In this document: piece after piece, positions 38,466 through 50,195 of the stretch
How the letters are laid out: the number at the start of each line of letters is the position of its first letter
Position numbering within the stretch: position 1 is the first letter of the stretch
Translations under genes and position numbers: made by a program
Assembly: GCF_016918565.1 (NCBI RefSeq)
Contig: NZ_JAFFQD010000002.1
Span: 239,029 to 303,028 of the forward strand
Direction: 5' to 3'
Origin: Desulfogranum marinum
GTDB lineage: Bacteria > Desulfobacterota > Desulfobulbia > Desulfobulbales > Desulfobulbaceae
DNA length: 64,000 nt
The notes under the pieces: generated by a model
Seen by the model: the letters and a program-made list of their open reading frames with translations, nothing else
Database searches by the model: none
Told to the model about the DNA's origin: nothing

Positions 38466-39767
38466 GTGAACAATATTCTGTACTTGGGATACGGTATAGT
38501 CGGAACAGGTATTTATTTTTTGTTACGCCTGTTTCTTCCCCTACTCAGGCATCTAGGGAAAAGGTACAGTTACGGACTTGAGCAGCGACTCGGGCTCTAT
38601 AATGAAAACCTTTTACCGGAAATTCAGTGCCAAAGGCGGCTTTGGCTGCATGCTGCATCGGTAGGCGAAGTGCGCGCTGCTGTCATTGTAGCCGATGCTC
38701 TCTTGCAGACAATACCCGGATTGAGTGTAGTTTTGACTACAACCACCGAACAGGGAAACAAGGTCGCTAAAAAACTGTTTCCTGAAAATATCCCATGCCT
38801 CATGGCGCCACTGGATGTGCCGATTGTTGTTGCCAGGGCTCTGCAAAAGATAGCTCCAGACGTATATGTCTGTCTTGAGACAGAACTTTGGCCGGTTATG
38901 TTGAGCATGCTAAGAAAGCGAGGTACAGCTGCCGCACTGCTTAACGGGCGTTTGTCGGAACGTTCTTTAGGGCGTTACTTGTATTTGAAGACGTTTATGG
39001 GGCAGTTACTGCAGGGGTTTGAGTGGATTGCAACTATTACCAGTGAGGATGCTTCGCGTTTTGCTCGCTTAGGCGCGGCCCCTGATCGGATAGAAGTTTG
39101 CGGTAACGTAAAATCTGCGATGGTAAAAGGTGATATCCCCCGCCGTAGAGATCGTTACCGAAAGATTCTTCAGGTGGAGGCAGAGAAGGTTTTTCTCTGC
39201 GGTTCCACCCATTCCGGTGAAGAGGAACATTTGCTGCCGGTCTATCGGCGGCTTTCTGCACAACGCGACATACTGTGGTTGCTTGCACCCAGACACCTTG
39301 AGCGGATAAAGGAAGTTGCCGCGTTGTTGCTGAGGGATGGACTTCAGTTTCATTACTATACGGAATTGAAAAATGGTGGGAAACGAAGCCATTCTGTCGT
39401 CCTTGTGGATACCATGGGGGACTTGGTCGATCTTTACAGTGCCGGTGATTATAACTTCTGTGGTGGAAGCCTGGTTGAACGAGGAGGGCATAATATACTT
39501 GAAGCAGTCCAACAGGAGCGTCCAGTATACTACGGTCCCTTTATGAACGATTTTCACCAGGAAGCAGCATTGCTTGAGTCGGCAGGGTGTGGCTTTTCTG
39601 TTAGAGATGCTGACCAATTAGCCTGTTTGCTGCAGCAGCATGACCGGCATCAGGAAAAATATGAGCAGGCTTGTGAACAGGCCAGACACCTGGTTTTAAC
39701 TGGTGCTGAGATTGTAGAAAAACAGGTTAACCTGGTGAACGATCTCTTTGAAAATAAAAGGAAATAG
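38466..39767 (+). CDS. waaA: 3-deoxy-D-manno-octulosonic acid (Kdo) transferase
   Basis: Adds Kdo from CMP-Kdo to lipid IVA at the cytoplasmic face of the inner membrane. An N-terminal membrane anchor (residues ~5-30) precedes RYSYGLEQRLGLY, the family-typical LHAASVGEVRAA (catalytic Glu in the GEV motif, near residue 62), VVLTTTTEQGN, PLDVPIVVARALQ, LETELWPVML (ExELWP) and NGRLSERSLGRY. The C-terminal GT half has CGSTHSGEEE and FCGGSLVERGGHNILEAV. 433 aa is standard. The GTG start at 38466 is preceded by ATG one codon out of frame; GTG gives MNNILYLGYG. Its presence argues for LPS. Confidence 0.94.
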   Translation: MNNILYLGYGIVGTGIYFLLRLFLPLLRHLGKRYSYGLEQRLGLYNENLLPEIQCQRRLWLHAASVGEVRAAVIVADALLQTIPGLSVVLTTTTEQGNKVAKKLFPENIPCLMAPLDVPIVVARALQKIAPDVYVCLETELWPVMLSMLRKRGTAAALLNGRLSERSLGRYLYLKTFMGQLLQGFEWIATITSEDASRFARLGAAPDRIEVCGNVKSAMVKGDIPRRRDRYRKILQVEAEKVFLCGSTHSGEEEHLLPVYRRLSAQRDILWLLAPRHLERIKEVAALLLRDGLQFHYYTELKNGGKRSHSVVLVDTMGDLVDLYSAGDYNFCGGSLVERGGHNILEAVQQERPVYYGPFMNDFHQEAALLESAGCGFSVRDADQLACLLQQHDRHQEKYEQACEQARHLVLTGAEIVEKQVNLVNDLFENKRK

Positions 39768-39833
39768 GTTTGTAGAGAAGCGCCTCTCAGGCATTATTCA
39801 CATTTTTCACAATAAAATGATAAAAGACACTTT

Positions 39834-40949
39834 ATGAAAGCATTGATTGGGCTTGAAGACGGTACAGTAATACCAGGATATTCATTTACAGGACCCGGGG
39901 AGGCCTTGGGCGAAATAGTTTTTAACACCAGCATGAGTGGGTATCAGGAGGTGTTGACTGATCCTTCGTACACTGCGCAATTGGTAACCATGACATATCC
40001 CTTGATTGGTAACTACGGTGTTAATGCAGAGGATATGGAGTCTGCGTCAGTTCATCCACGTGCATTTTTAATGCGGGAGTATCAAGCTCAGCCCAGTAAC
40101 TATCGATCCACCTCTGATTTAGCATCCTTTTTACAACAATACAATGTACTCGGGATCGAAGGCCTTGACACCAGGATGCTTACCCGGCTGATACGTAACA
40201 CTGGTGCCATGAAGGCTGTTATTTCCACCGAAGATCTGGATGCTGATTCGTTGGTACAACGAGCCAGGCAATGGCCGGGGCTGGTTGGCCGGGATATGGT
40301 CAAGAGAGTGAGCTGTGAGACCCCTTATCTCTGGACTGATAAGGGACCCGAGCAGGGAAAAGGCTTCGAGAGTGGTGGAAAAGAAAAGTTTAAGGTCGTG
40401 GCTTATGATTTTGGTGTGAAGTACAATCAGCTACGGCTTTTGAAACAGTACGGGTGCCAGGTCGTTGTGGTGCCCGCGACAACTTCTGCAGCGCAGGTGC
40501 TGGCGCTTGAACCGGACGGAATTTTTCTTTCCAACGGGCCCGGTGACCCTGCCGGTGTTGAGGGTGTTGTTGAAAATATAAGACAATTACTTGGTGTTAA
40601 ACCTATTTTTGGTATTTGTCTTGGGCACCAGATGCTTGCTCTCGCATATGGAGGCTCCACCTATAAGCTTAAGTTCGGCCACCGTGGAACGAATCAACCG
40701 GTAAAGGATCTCACTACCGGTAAAATCGAAATTACTTCACAAAATCATGGTTTTTGTGTTGACCCTGAAAAATTACCACCTGAAGTCGAAGTAACCCATA
40801 TCAATCTCAATGATAACAGTCTGGAAGGAATGCGGCATTTAAAGTATCCTGCCTTTTCCGTCCAGTATCATCCTGAATATGCTCCCGGTCCACATGATGC
40901 AGAGTATTTATTTGGCCGTTTTATTGAACTCATGCAGCATTCATTCTGA
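39834..40949 (+). CDS. carA: Carbamoyl-phosphate synthase small (glutaminase) subunit
   Basis: Supplies ammonia from glutamine to CarB. The N-terminal CPSase_sm_N domain has [18 protein letters not shown] and [18 protein letters not shown]; the triad GATase I domain has the nucleophile Cys in [12 protein letters not shown] (near residue 262), with [20 protein letters not shown] and the His-Glu pair in [13 protein letters not shown]. 371 aa is typical. Start ATG follows a weak SD. carB begins 21 nt after the stop, forming one operon for pyrimidine and arginine precursor supply. Confidence 0.97.
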   Translation: MKALIGLEDGTVIPGYSFTGPGEALGEIVFNTSMSGYQEVLTDPSYTAQLVTMTYPLIGNYGVNAEDMESASVHPRAFLMREYQAQPSNYRSTSDLASFLQQYNVLGIEGLDTRMLTRLIRNTGAMKAVISTEDLDADSLVQRARQWPGLVGRDMVKRVSCETPYLWTDKGPEQGKGFESGGKEKFKVVAYDFGVKYNQLRLLKQYGCQVVVVPATTSAAQVLALEPDGIFLSNGPGDPAGVEGVVENIRQLLGVKPIFGICLGHQMLALAYGGSTYKLKFGHRGTNQPVKDLTTGKIEITSQNHGFCVDPEKLPPEVEVTHINLNDNSLEGMRHLKYPAFSVQYHPEYAPGPHDAEYLFGRFIELMQHSF

Positions 40950-40970
40950 TCTCTTATTTGATAACGTATC

Positions 40971-43900
40971 ATGCCTAAACGAACAGATATAAGTAAAATC
41001 CTCATCATTGGCTCCGGGCCCATTATCATTAGCCAGGCCTGTGAATTTGATTACTCTGGAGCACAGGCTGTTAAGGCTCTAAAAGAAGAAGGATTCGAGG
41101 TGATTTTGATTAACTCGAATCCTGCCACCATCATGACCGATCCCGGGCTTGCGGATCGGACCTATATAGAGCCAATTACGCCGGAGTGCGTGGCCAAGGT
41201 CATAGAACGGGAACGACCGGATGCATTGTTGCCGACTCTGGGTGGGCAGACCGGACTGAACACTGCCATTAAGGTCGCCGAAATGGGGGTGCTTGAAAAA
41301 TATGGCGTAGAAATGCTTGCCGCAAATATCGACGTCATTCAAAAGGCGGAAGGCCGTGAAGAGTTTCGCGATGCCATGCGGAAAATTAACCTGAAGGTGC
41401 CCGAATCGGCCATTGTGCACACGATTGAAGATGCAATGGAAGCGGGCAGTGAAATAGGGTTTCCCATAATTGTGCGACCAAGTTTCACCTTGGGGGGGAC
41501 CGGCGGCGGTGTTGCCTACAACCGGACCGAGCTTAAAGAACTTGCCACAGCAGGACTTGATCTATCCATGACCACAGAGGTGATGATTGAGCGAAGCCTC
41601 CTTGGGTGGAAAGAATATGAGCTTGAGGTTATGCGTGATAAAAACGACAACGTCGTCATTATTTGCTCCATTGAAAATATTGATGCGATGGGCGTTCACA
41701 CGGGTGATTCCATTACCGTAGCCCCAGCGCAAACACTTACTGATCGAGAATATCAGGAGATGCGTGATGCGGCCATTGCTATTATCCGTGAAATCGGAGT
41801 GGAAACAGGAGGTTCCAACGTACAATTTGCCGTCAACCCTGCAGACGGGGAGTTGATGATCATTGAAATGAACCCCAGGGTGTCCCGCTCTTCTGCGCTG
41901 GCCTCTAAAGCAACCGGGTTTCCCATTGCTAAAATTGCAGCCAAGCTGGCTGTTGGCTATACGCTGGATGAAATTAAAAATGATATCACCCGTGAGACCT
42001 ACGCATCTTTTGAACCAACCATAGATTATTGCGTGGTCAAGATACCGCGATGGACCTTTGAAAAATTTCCGGAAACCGATGATATTCTCACCACTGCCAT
42101 GAAATCGGTAGGGGAAACCATGGCCATGGGACGTACTTTTAAGGAAGCATTCCAGAAAGGAATCCGCTCCTTGGAAATAGGCCGTATGGGATTTGGCTTT
42201 GATCGTAAGGACGAGATGGTCGAACTGCACCAGGATGACTTGGATCGTGGTCTTACCCGCCCGAATTCACGTCGCATGAGCTATATATTTGAGGCTTTAA
42301 GGCGCGGAATGGAGGTTGAGCGGATCTATGAGTTAAGCCATATCGACCCCTGGTTTTTGTATAATTTCCGCCAGATCGTTGACAAGGGGGTGGAAATTGG
42401 CGAAAAAGGATTTAGCGGGCTGGACAGTGATGCGCTTTATTTAGCCAAGCAGTATGGTTTTTCGGATGTGCAGCTGGCTATCCTTACCGGTACTTCTGAA
42501 GAAGATATTCGTCAGTTGCGAATTAAAAAAGGGTTGGAGCCTGTTTACAAGCTCGTAGATACCTGTGCCGCTGAGTTTGAATCGTACACTCCATACTACT
42601 ATTCAACCTATGAGCAAGAAGATGAGGTTGAGGTTACTGATCGGAAAAAAATAATTATTTTAGGTGGCGGTCCTAATCGTATCGGACAGGGCATAGAATT
42701 CGATTATTGCTGCGTTCATGCTTCCTTTGCCTTGAAAGAGATCGGAGTTGAGTCGATCATGGTTAATTCAAATCCGGAGACCGTTTCCACGGATTACGAC
42801 ACCTCGGATAAGCTCTATTTTGAGCCTTTAACCAGAGAAGATGTGCTGAATATTATAGAACGGGAAAAACCTGACGGGGTAATTGTCCAGTTTGGTGGTC
42901 AAACGCCGCTTAATCTTGCTATGCCATTGGATAAGGCGGGTGTTCCTATCATCGGTACACCTCCCGATGCCATTGACCGTGCAGAGGACAGAAAACGGTT
43001 TCAGCAGTTTCTGCAAAAGCTTGATCTCAGGCAGCCGGAAAACGGTACAGCCCACACCTTGGAAGAAGCACTGCAGGTGGCAGGTCGGATCGGTTACCCT
43101 GTGGTCATGAGACCATCGTACGTTCTCGGTGGGCGCGATATGCGGATTGTCTACAATGAAGAGGGTATACGCGACTTTATGAATTTGCCGGGAATAGCTG
43201 GAGCAGAGCACCCTGTTTTGCTCGATCAATTTTTAAAAGATGCCATTGAAGTTGATGTGGATGCAGTCTCCGATGGTACCATGAGTGTGGTCGGTGGCAT
43301 TATGCAGCACATCGAAGAAGCCGGCATTCATTCTGGTGATTCAGCCTGCGTTTTACCGCCCCATACCTTACCCGCTACCATGGTAGATGAAATTACAAGG
43401 GCGACCAAGTCCATGGCCGAAGAACTGGGAGTTATTGGGTTGATGAACGTCCAGTTTGCCGTAAAAGGCGATATTTTATATGTACTGGAAGTTAATCCGC
43501 GGGCTTCGCGAACCGTTCCCTTTGTTTCCAAGGCAACAGGCGTCGAGTTGGCCAAAATTGCGACCAAGGTGATGATGGGGTTAAGTCTTGAGGACTTGGG
43601 CTTTACCCAGGAAAAGCAGCTTAGCCACTGGGCTGTAAAAGAAGCTGTCTTTCCTTTTGATCGCTTTGAAAATGTGGATACCCTGCTTGGGCCGGAAATG
43701 AAATCCACGGGTGAGGTTATGGGGATAGATGATAATCTCGGCCAGGCCCTTGCTAAAGCGCAATTGGCAGCGGGATCGAGCTTGCCGCTTAAAGGGAATG
43801 TCTTTGTATCGGTCCGCCATGGAGACAAGGATGCCGTTGTGCCGGTTGCAAGGAAATTTGTTGAGTTAGGCTATTCTCTTCTTGCCACAAAGGGGACTGC

Positions 43901-44201
43901 AGCCAGGCTTTCCGACTATGGTATTGAATGTACAGAGGTGAATAAAATTTCCCAGGGAAGACCACATATTCTTGATAAAATAGAAGATGGGGCTGTACAA
44001 TTGATTCTTAACACTTCAGCGGGCAATCGAACCACTGAAGATGCATATACCATCAGGCGTGCAGCCTTGGATTATCACATTCCCTATTCCACAACCATTA
44101 CTGGTGGGTGGTCCATGGCACTTGCAGTTGAGTCCCTTCTTGCGCAGGAGGTTGGTGTGAAAACTGTACAGGAATTTTCTAAAACCATTGACGGAAAATA
44201 A
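40971..44201 (+). CDS. carB: Carbamoyl-phosphate synthase large subunit
   Basis: Makes carbamoyl phosphate from bicarbonate, ammonia and two ATP. The chain has two homologous ATP-grasp halves: first [20 protein letters not shown] (N-terminal) and [15 protein letters not shown] with [18 protein letters not shown], then [20 protein letters not shown] (near 562) and [16 protein letters not shown] with [18 protein letters not shown]. The middle oligomerisation domain is around 405-555. The C-terminal MGS-like allosteric domain (~940-1076) has [15 protein letters not shown] and [16 protein letters not shown]. 1076 aa is full length. It shares an operon with carA. Confidence 0.98.
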   Translation: MPKRTDISKILIIGSGPIIISQACEFDYSGAQAVKALKEEGFEVILINSNPATIMTDPGLADRTYIEPITPECVAKVIERERPDALLPTLGGQTGLNTAIKVAEMGVLEKYGVEMLAANIDVIQKAEGREEFRDAMRKINLKVPESAIVHTIEDAMEAGSEIGFPIIVRPSFTLGGTGGGVAYNRTELKELATAGLDLSMTTEVMIERSLLGWKEYELEVMRDKNDNVVIICSIENIDAMGVHTGDSITVAPAQTLTDREYQEMRDAAIAIIREIGVETGGSNVQFAVNPADGELMIIEMNPRVSRSSALASKATGFPIAKIAAKLAVGYTLDEIKNDITRETYASFEPTIDYCVVKIPRWTFEKFPETDDILTTAMKSVGETMAMGRTFKEAFQKGIRSLEIGRMGFGFDRKDEMVELHQDDLDRGLTRPNSRRMSYIFEALRRGMEVERIYELSHIDPWFLYNFRQIVDKGVEIGEKGFSGLDSDALYLAKQYGFSDVQLAILTGTSEEDIRQLRIKKGLEPVYKLVDTCAAEFESYTPYYYSTYEQEDEVEVTDRKKIIILGGGPNRIGQGIEFDYCCVHASFALKEIGVESIMVNSNPETVSTDYDTSDKLYFEPLTREDVLNIIEREKPDGVIVQFGGQTPLNLAMPLDKAGVPIIGTPPDAIDRAEDRKRFQQFLQKLDLRQPENGTAHTLEEALQVAGRIGYPVVMRPSYVLGGRDMRIVYNEEGIRDFMNLPGIAGAEHPVLLDQFLKDAIEVDVDAVSDGTMSVVGGIMQHIEEAGIHSGDSACVLPPHTLPATMVDEITRATKSMAEELGVIGLMNVQFAVKGDILYVLEVNPRASRTVPFVSKATGVELAKIATKVMMGLSLEDLGFTQEKQLSHWAVKEAVFPFDRFENVDTLLGPEMKSTGEVMGIDDNLGQALAKAQLAAGSSLPLKGNVFVSVRHGDKDAVVPVARKFVELGYSLLATKGTAARLSDYGIECTEVNKISQGRPHILDKIEDGAVQLILNTSAGNRTTEDAYTIRRAALDYHIPYSTTITGGWSMALAVESLLAQEVGVKTVQEFSKTIDGK

Positions 44202-44303
44202 AACAGTATTACTGTAAAACAAAATTATACGCCTGGCGTGGTACTCAAAAAGGTTATACTGCCAAATGGTTACACGTCAACAGCATCATAGTGGAGAGTT
44301 TTT

Positions 44304-46184
44304 TTGAATACTTTTTATAAAAATCTGAGCATGTGGCTGGTCATAGGTCTGACTATGATCTTGCTGTTTAACTTGTTTAACAAACCTCATTCAGCCAGTA
44401 ACTCTGTGACATACAGCGAGTTTTGGTCAAGCGTGGATAGTGGTGCCATCACCAAGGTTAATATCCAGGGTGAAAAAATTACCGGTTCTGGTCTTGATGG
44501 GCGTCCATTTACAACCGTGGCTCCCGATGATGCAGAACTTATCCCCATGCTCAGACAGTCTGGAGTGGATATTTCTGTTAAAGAGCCTGAGCAAACGCCT
44601 TGGTATTTGACTATACTGATATCCTGGTTTCCGATGCTGCTTTTGATTGGGGTGTGGATTTTCTTTATGCGCCAGATGCAGATGGGCGGTAAAGGCGGGG
44701 CTCTTTCATTTGGCAAAACCAGGGCAAAACTCCAGGGAGAAGGGGAAGTACAGGTTACGTTTAAAGATGTTGCCGGTATTGATGAAGCCAAAGAAGAACT
44801 CGAAGAGATAATCGATTTCCTGCGCGATCCTCAGAAATTCACAAAGCTGGGTGGAAGAATACCCAAAGGTGTTTTGCTTGCAGGTTCTCCTGGAACAGGA
44901 AAAACTTTACTTGCCCGAGCCATTGCCGGCGAGGCCGGAGTTCCGTTTTTCACCATCTCTGGTTCTGATTTTGTTGAAATGTTTGTCGGGGTAGGGGCCT
45001 CAAGGGTTCGTGACCTCTTTAATCAGGGTAAAAAACATGCGCCCTGTATTATATTTATCGACGAAATTGATGCTGTAGGGCGTCATCGTGGAGCTGGGCT
45101 AGGTGGAGGGCATGACGAGCGCGAACAGACCTTGAATCAACTGCTGGTTGAAATGGATGGGTTTGAGGGCAATGATGGGGTTATTATTATTGCTGCCACC
45201 AACCGACCTGATGTACTTGATCCAGCATTACTCAGACCAGGTCGTTTTGATCGTCAGGTAATGGTGCCGGTGCCGGATGTGAAAGGACGAGAAAAGATTC
45301 TTGAAATTTATGGCAAAAAAACCAAGTTGGCAGATGATGTCGACATGGGAGTGATTGCTCGCGGTACACCTGGATTTTCTGGTGCTGACCTGGAAAATCT
45401 CGTCAATGAGGCTGCTCTTATGGCAGCCAGAAAAGGTAAGGACCAGGTTGATGCTGAGCAGTTGGAAAAGGCCAAAGATAAGGTAATGATGGGCGCAGAG
45501 AGAAGATCAATGATTATCTCCGACAAAGAGAAAGAGATCACTGCTTATCATGAAGCAGGACATGCCTTGGTTGCTCGCTTTCTGCCGGGAACAGATCCCA
45601 TTCATAAAGTGACCATTATCCCCAGGGGTAGGGCTCTTGGTTTGACAATGCAATTGCCCATGGATGAAAAATATACACATGCTCGTGGTTTCTTGCTTGA
45701 TTCCATTGCCATTCTATTTGGCGGTAGGGTCGCTGAAAAACTTGTATTTAATGAGATTACCACAGGTGCAGGCAACGATATTGAACGTGCCAGTGAGCTC
45801 GCCCGAAAAATGGTGTGTGAATGGGGAATGAGTGACGAACTCGGACCTCTTGCGTATGGTAAGAAAGATGAGCAGATTTTCCTCGGACGGGAGATTGCCC
45901 AACATCGTGATTATAGTGAGTTGACGGCCCAAAAAATTGATGATGCTGTGAAAAAGATCATTCTCGAGGGTAATGAAAGAGTCACAAAACTTCTTCAGGA
46001 TAACATGGACATCCTGGATGCGGTGGCTGCTGAATTGCTTGAGAAAGAGACAATTATGCTCGAAGACATGAATCGTATAATTGTTAATCTCAGAGGTGAA
46101 GAAGAAGCTGTTGTAAACACTACTGAAAAGAGTGAAACGGAGCCATCTAACGCTACTGAGGAGCATGAAACCGCCGAAGCCTAA
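44304..46184 (+). CDS. ftsH: ATP-dependent zinc metalloprotease FtsH
   Basis: Membrane-bound AAA+ protease that removes damaged membrane and regulatory proteins. Two N-terminal transmembrane helices (about 8-24 and 100-125) flank a small periplasmic loop domain. The AAA module shows [18 protein letters not shown], Walker A GSPGTGKT (near 196), Walker [12 protein letters not shown] and the SRH region [20 protein letters not shown]. The M41 protease site is [14 protein letters not shown] with a later Asp in the [12 protein letters not shown] segment. 626 aa is typical. TTG start at 44304 with GGAG upstream. folP follows after a hairpin. Confidence 0.97.
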   Translation: MNTFYKNLSMWLVIGLTMILLFNLFNKPHSASNSVTYSEFWSSVDSGAITKVNIQGEKITGSGLDGRPFTTVAPDDAELIPMLRQSGVDISVKEPEQTPWYLTILISWFPMLLLIGVWIFFMRQMQMGGKGGALSFGKTRAKLQGEGEVQVTFKDVAGIDEAKEELEEIIDFLRDPQKFTKLGGRIPKGVLLAGSPGTGKTLLARAIAGEAGVPFFTISGSDFVEMFVGVGASRVRDLFNQGKKHAPCIIFIDEIDAVGRHRGAGLGGGHDEREQTLNQLLVEMDGFEGNDGVIIIAATNRPDVLDPALLRPGRFDRQVMVPVPDVKGREKILEIYGKKTKLADDVDMGVIARGTPGFSGADLENLVNEAALMAARKGKDQVDAEQLEKAKDKVMMGAERRSMIISDKEKEITAYHEAGHALVARFLPGTDPIHKVTIIPRGRALGLTMQLPMDEKYTHARGFLLDSIAILFGGRVAEKLVFNEITTGAGNDIERASELARKMVCEWGMSDELGPLAYGKKDEQIFLGREIAQHRDYSELTAQKIDDAVKKIILEGNERVTKLLQDNMDILDAVAAELLEKETIMLEDMNRIIVNLRGEEEAVVNTTEKSETEPSNATEEHETAEA

Positions 46185-46214
46185 TTTGCAGCAAATGTAG
46201 GCACGTAGAAATTT

Positions 46215-46251
46215 GAGCCGGTAGACTGCTTGCAGTCGACCGGCTCTTTTT
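46215..46251 (+). terminator. Terminator between ftsH and folP
   Basis: A long hairpin of 15-nt arms (46215-46229 with 46232-46246, one unpaired base) is closed by a 2-nt loop and followed by TTTTTATTT. It lies just upstream of folP, so it may attenuate read-through from ftsH. Confidence 0.85.
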
Positions 46252-46270
46252 ATTTATTGGAGATGTATTC

Positions 46271-47065
46271 ATGGCAAGTGCAACAAAGGTTATGGGGATA
46301 CTCAATGTTACTCCTGATTCCTTTTCAGATGGCGGCCGGTACACCAATAAGGATGCTATTCAAAAGCAAATCGTTAAGCTTGTTGAGGATGGAGCGGACA
46401 TTATTGATGTGGGAGGGGAGTCATCCAGACCTTTTGCTGAAGCGATCGATGCGGATGAGGAGATGGCAAGAGTTCTGCCTGCAATTACTCAGATTCGCCA
46501 ATTCACTTCCATTCCTGTTTCCATTGACACAACCAAAGCTCTTGTCGCAAAAGCTGCTCTTGCTGCGGGTGCTACAATGGTCAATGACATTTCAGCCCTC
46601 CGCCAAGACCCAGAAATGGTAGAGGTGGTAGCCAGTTACAGTGGCCCCGTGATCATAATGCACATGCAGGGTAACCCAGATACTATGCAGATCGCCCCTC
46701 AATACACTGATGTTGTTGAGGAAATAAATACTTTTTTTACTCAACGGCTAGCCTGGATGGAAAAAAAAGGAATTGATCGCCGGCGAATTATTATTGATCC
46801 TGGCATTGGTTTTGGTAAAAGCGTAGACCATAACCTGGCCATACTACGAAATATCAGGGAATTTAAAAAGCATGGATGCCAAGTGCTGGTTGGCCACTCA
46901 CGCAAGTCGTTTTTTGACCACTTGCTAGGCATACCTGTCACGGAACGTGATCTCCCGACCGCCATTGTATCAGCTTTGTGCGTGCAAAAGGGTGTTGATA
47001 TATTGCGAGTTCATGATGTGAAAAAGAATGTTTGCGCAGTGGCTCTCAGCTCGGCCCTCTCATAG
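46271..47065 (+). CDS. folP: Dihydropteroate synthase
   Basis: Condenses pterin pyrophosphate with p-aminobenzoate; the sulfonamide target. Motifs: MGILNVTPDSFSDGG, DVGGESSRPFA (near 48), SIDTTKALVAKAAL, MVNDISALRQD, IMHMQGNP, DPGIGFGKSVDHN and LVGHSRKSFF. 264 aa is normal. ATG at 46271 has GGAG about 12 nt upstream. ftsH-folP is a common bacterial pairing; the frequently following glmM is absent here, and the next gene is convergent. Confidence 0.96.
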   Translation: MASATKVMGILNVTPDSFSDGGRYTNKDAIQKQIVKLVEDGADIIDVGGESSRPFAEAIDADEEMARVLPAITQIRQFTSIPVSIDTTKALVAKAALAAGATMVNDISALRQDPEMVEVVASYSGPVIIMHMQGNPDTMQIAPQYTDVVEEINTFFTQRLAWMEKKGIDRRRIIIDPGIGFGKSVDHNLAILRNIREFKKHGCQVLVGHSRKSFFDHLLGIPVTERDLPTAIVSALCVQKGVDILRVHDVKKNVCAVALSSALS

Positions 47066-47117
47066 CTGGAGGTTCTTGTTTAAGTTCAACGAACCTTTGC
47101 AATAAGCTTTTCTCCCT

Positions 47118-50100
47118 TCAAGGCATCTTTATCTTTGGGTGAGCTTTTGGCATCATTGTCTGTTGAATAGAGGAGAGTTCCACTTGGAAGTCGTAGAGCT
47201 TTTCACCTCTTATGATTTGAGCGCTGACCGTGTCCCCGGCCTTAGTGTCAAGGAGGCTGATTTTGATATCGGCGACACTGGCGACAGGATTGTTGTTAAT
47301 TTGTTTGATAATATCCTGTGGCATCAGACCTGCCTTGCCTGCCAAACCATGAGGGCTTATTTGACGTATTCTCACTTGTCCATTTTCTTCCTCTTCGAGT
47401 ATAACCCCGATTTTACCCACTGCAGCTAGTTCAACGCTTGCTGTGTCCATCAGTATATCGGCAGGGGCCGGCATTCCTGCATCAGAGGATAGCCTGCCTG
47501 CTGGAACGATAATTTTTTGGGCAATGTTGTTCATTCTTCTTTGCACCCTAGGGGGAATGCCGTTTATTTTATGCACATGTCCTGTCCCGGCAAGAACAAT
47601 GATCTGTTTTTCAGGAAATTGTTGCAGGATATTGATTATAGATGTAGCCATGGTTTCATCCCATAATGCCTGGGCCTGAAGAAAACCGGGAAACCCTCCT
47701 GAAGAATGAGGTGTCTGATGCATTTTGAAGACCGAAGTAAGTCGTTGTTCATATCCGGGAAGTATAAGGTCACGATCCTCTGGAACACTGGCTCGCTGTT
47801 CTACTGATAATGCATCTGTTGTTCCGGTACGATACAATGTTCTTGTTATCTGTTTGTCTAGGTTCAGGCCAATAAGAGGTATTTTTTTAGCTTTTGCAAA
47901 ACCTATAATATCGCGGTATAGCCGGTAGTCGTATCCCCAAACTTTAAAATATTGTGACTGTTTAATGAATTCGGACTCGCTCTGGATGGTCCCGTCGATA
48001 TAGTCATCAAGCGCTTGCTGCGAGGAAGTGGGAAACATCTCCATTCCTATGACCAGATTTGGGTTTAGTTGAAAGAGCCCTTGGATTATCTGCAGTTGAA
48101 GTAAATGGGCACCATAGTCGGTATGTGTTTCGCCCACATAAATTACTTTCGAGTCTTTTATATTTGTAAGAATTTCTGAAAAGTCCATGGGGGCTTTGGT
48201 CGGTACACCTCCAGGAAGTGAGAGTAAAGGATAGTGGTCTCCATCGTCTGCCGGACTGGTTTGTTTTTGTTGTATGTTGCCGTTGTTGAAGCCAAGGACG
48301 GAATATTGTCCGTAGTGAAACAGTTTGCCGGCAACAGCCTGGGTTTGAGAAAAATCCTCGCTGTCTACCAGGACCATAACCTGCCTTTGATGAAAAGGGC
48401 TTGGGTGCACTGCCAGCGAAAAATCAAAATCTGCTGCTTTTTTGTCGGCAAAAAGACTGCTGCGATGGCTGCTGGCTCCGGCAAAAAGCCAGGATCCTTT
48501 CTGTAGAGCACTGTTTGTTACATTTTTTGGGCTGATAACGTTGCCTCCCCGCTTCTGAAGGAGGTTTATCAACGGTTGATACGTTGCTGCTTGTTTTTCA
48601 GAAACCAAGATATTCATCGGGCTTGCAGCCAGAAAATGAGCCCAAGTCACTCTTCTTTCCCCAGCTCCAAGACTTCGCATAAGGTCGTATTTCGGGTCTA
48701 GGGTTATGGACACCGGAAGGGTATCTGTGGTAACGGCAAACCTTTTTTGCGTGCTATTGGTGGTAAGTGTTTTTTGTATTGGCTCACCCATAGTTTCGAT
48801 TCGTATGGGGACATCAATTGCATATGGTTTTTTCGTATGTTGGACGATATCAAAAGCAACAGAGGCTTGACCGCCTTTGGGCTTTACGTCTATTTTTTCT
48901 ATGGACAGCGAGGGGATATCCTCACGGTCTACCCATTGGTCGAAAAAAGCAGCTAAGTTTGTGTCGGAAACCTCAGCAAAAGCATCTTGAATATCCTGCC
49001 AGCCAGCACTTTGGAAACGGTTTGTTTGATAAAAGAGAGCGAGTGCTTTAAAAAAGTTGTCTCGACCGATTTTCTGATGAAGCATATGGAAAATCATTGA
49101 TCCCTTATCATAGCCTACTGCCTTGAGCATACGTGATTGTGGCTGGTTATCGCTCGGATTGTGAAAATTACGCATTGAAGGTGGTGTGCCGGCTGCAACG
49201 TAGGCATCGTATCGAACAAGCTGTTTTTTTCGGTACTGAATGTCTTTTCCAGCTTTAGCAGCCAGGTGTTGATCTGCAAGGTAGGTTGTCAGTCCTTCTG
49301 CCCAGTTTCCATCATCATGACGAATAAAAATACTGTTACCGAACCAGGAGTGAAGAATTTCATGACCCAAAGAGGTGTCCACAATAAAGGGAAGGCGAAC
49401 AACAGCTTGGCCAAGGAGGGTAAAACCGGGCATTCCGTAGCCGGTGGGAAGCCTGTTCTCCACAATACTATAGCGGGAGTAAGGAAAGGGACCAATCAAA
49501 TTTTCATACTCACGGATGTAGGACGCCGTTTTTGCCAGATATTGTTTCATCAGATGAGCATCTTCTTTAAAAAAATAAGCATAAATCGTCAGATTTTGCA
49601 GTTGTTTACTCTGGATGATATATGGCCCTGCAATCAAGTGCATGCTCTGAAGAGGGTGGTTGAAGGAGGCGTGTACATGCTTGTTGCTGCCGGAAACCGT
49701 TGTGGTAATCTCTTCTGCTTCAGTAATAGCTGAAAAATGCTGAGGGATAACCGCATCAAGAGAGAAAAGCATGTCTTGTTTGCCTAATGGATGCCAAAAC
49801 CCAGCAAGTGTTATCCCGTTATCGGCAATAAGATTGTCCCTGTCCAATACATGAGCTGTTGAGAGTTCCCAAGAGATATAAAGCTGCTGCGGTACGTGTG
49901 ATGCCGCGATAAAAATGTCGTTTTTTTCTCCGGCAATAACTTTGACAGGGGTGGTTTTCTCTTTTTCAAGGACTATCCCGGTGAGTGAGAGCGGGCCGCC
50001 TTCCAGATACAGCTCAGTCTGTTGAGGAATGCTGATACGCGATGTTGCATACAGCGTCTGCTTGTTTATATCAAAACTGAGGGATATATGGTGGTGGATG

Positions 50101-50195
50101 GGGGCAACCATAGTATTGGCCGAAGCATGGTTGCAGGGAAGAAAAGAAGGAAAGATAAAGAACAGGAAAATAAAAATGAATAATGTGTTTTTCAT
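47118..50195 (-). CDS. Exported M1-like peptidase / ChaN-like / PDZ fusion protein
   Basis: A 1025-residue protein with an N-terminal signal sequence (residues 1-27; a Cys in the hydrophobic end could suggest a lipoprotein but no clean lipobox is seen). Residues ~30-480 are an M1 (gluzincin) peptidase: the zinc site HEILH is near 276-280 and the third ligand Glu is in NWAEGLTTYL, 18 residues after the second His. The GAMEN exopeptidase motif is replaced by a PTGYGMPG stretch, so peptide specificity is open. Residues ~680-905 resemble the ChaN/DUF399 (iron-regulated, heme-binding lipoprotein) fold with YVGETHTDYGAH, GMEMFP and LAGTGHVHKI. Residues ~935-1015 are a PDZ domain. This combination is unusual. 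Convergent with folP; no partner gene is adjacent. Confidence 0.8.
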   Translation of the reverse strand: MKNTLFIFIFLFFIFPSFLPCNHASANTMVAPIHHHISLSFDINKQTLYATSRISIPQQTELYLEGGPLSLTGIVLEKEKTTPVKVIAGEKNDIFIAASHVPQQLYISWELSTAHVLDRDNLIADNGITLAGFWHPLGKQDMLFSLDAVIPQHFSAITEAEEITTTVSGSNKHVHASFNHPLQSMHLIAGPYIIQSKQLQNLTIYAYFFKEDAHLMKQYLAKTASYIREYENLIGPFPYSRYSIVENRLPTGYGMPGFTLLGQAVVRLPFIVDTSLGHEILHSWFGNSIFIRHDDGNWAEGLTTYLADQHLAAKAGKDIQYRKKQLVRYDAYVAAGTPPSMRNFHNPSDNQPQSRMLKAVGYDKGSMIFHMLHQKIGRDNFFKALALFYQTNRFQSAGWQDIQDAFAEVSDTNLAAFFDQWVDREDIPSLSIEKIDVKPKGGQASVAFDIVQHTKKPYAIDVPIRIETMGEPIQKTLTTNSTQKRFAVTTDTLPVSITLDPKYDLMRSLGAGERRVTWAHFLAASPMNILVSEKQAATYQPLINLLQKRGGNVISPKNVTNSALQKGSWLFAGASSHRSSLFADKKAADFDFSLAVHPSPFHQRQVMVLVDSEDFSQTQAVAGKLFHYGQYSVLGFNNGNIQQKQTSPADDGDHYPLLSLPGGVPTKAPMDFSEILTNIKDSKVIYVGETHTDYGAHLLQLQIIQGLFQLNPNLVIGMEMFPTSSQQALDDYIDGTIQSESEFIKQSQYFKVWGYDYRLYRDIIGFAKAKKIPLIGLNLDKQITRTLYRTGTTDALSVEQRASVPEDRDLILPGYEQRLTSVFKMHQTPHSSGGFPGFLQAQALWDETMATSIINILQQFPEKQIIVLAGTGHVHKINGIPPRVQRRMNNIAQKIIVPAGRLSSDAGMPAPADILMDTASVELAAVGKIGVILEEEENGQVRIRQISPHGLAGKAGLMPQDIIKQINNNPVASVADIKISLLDTKAGDTVSAQIIRGEKLYDFQVELSSIQQTMMPKAHPKIKMP

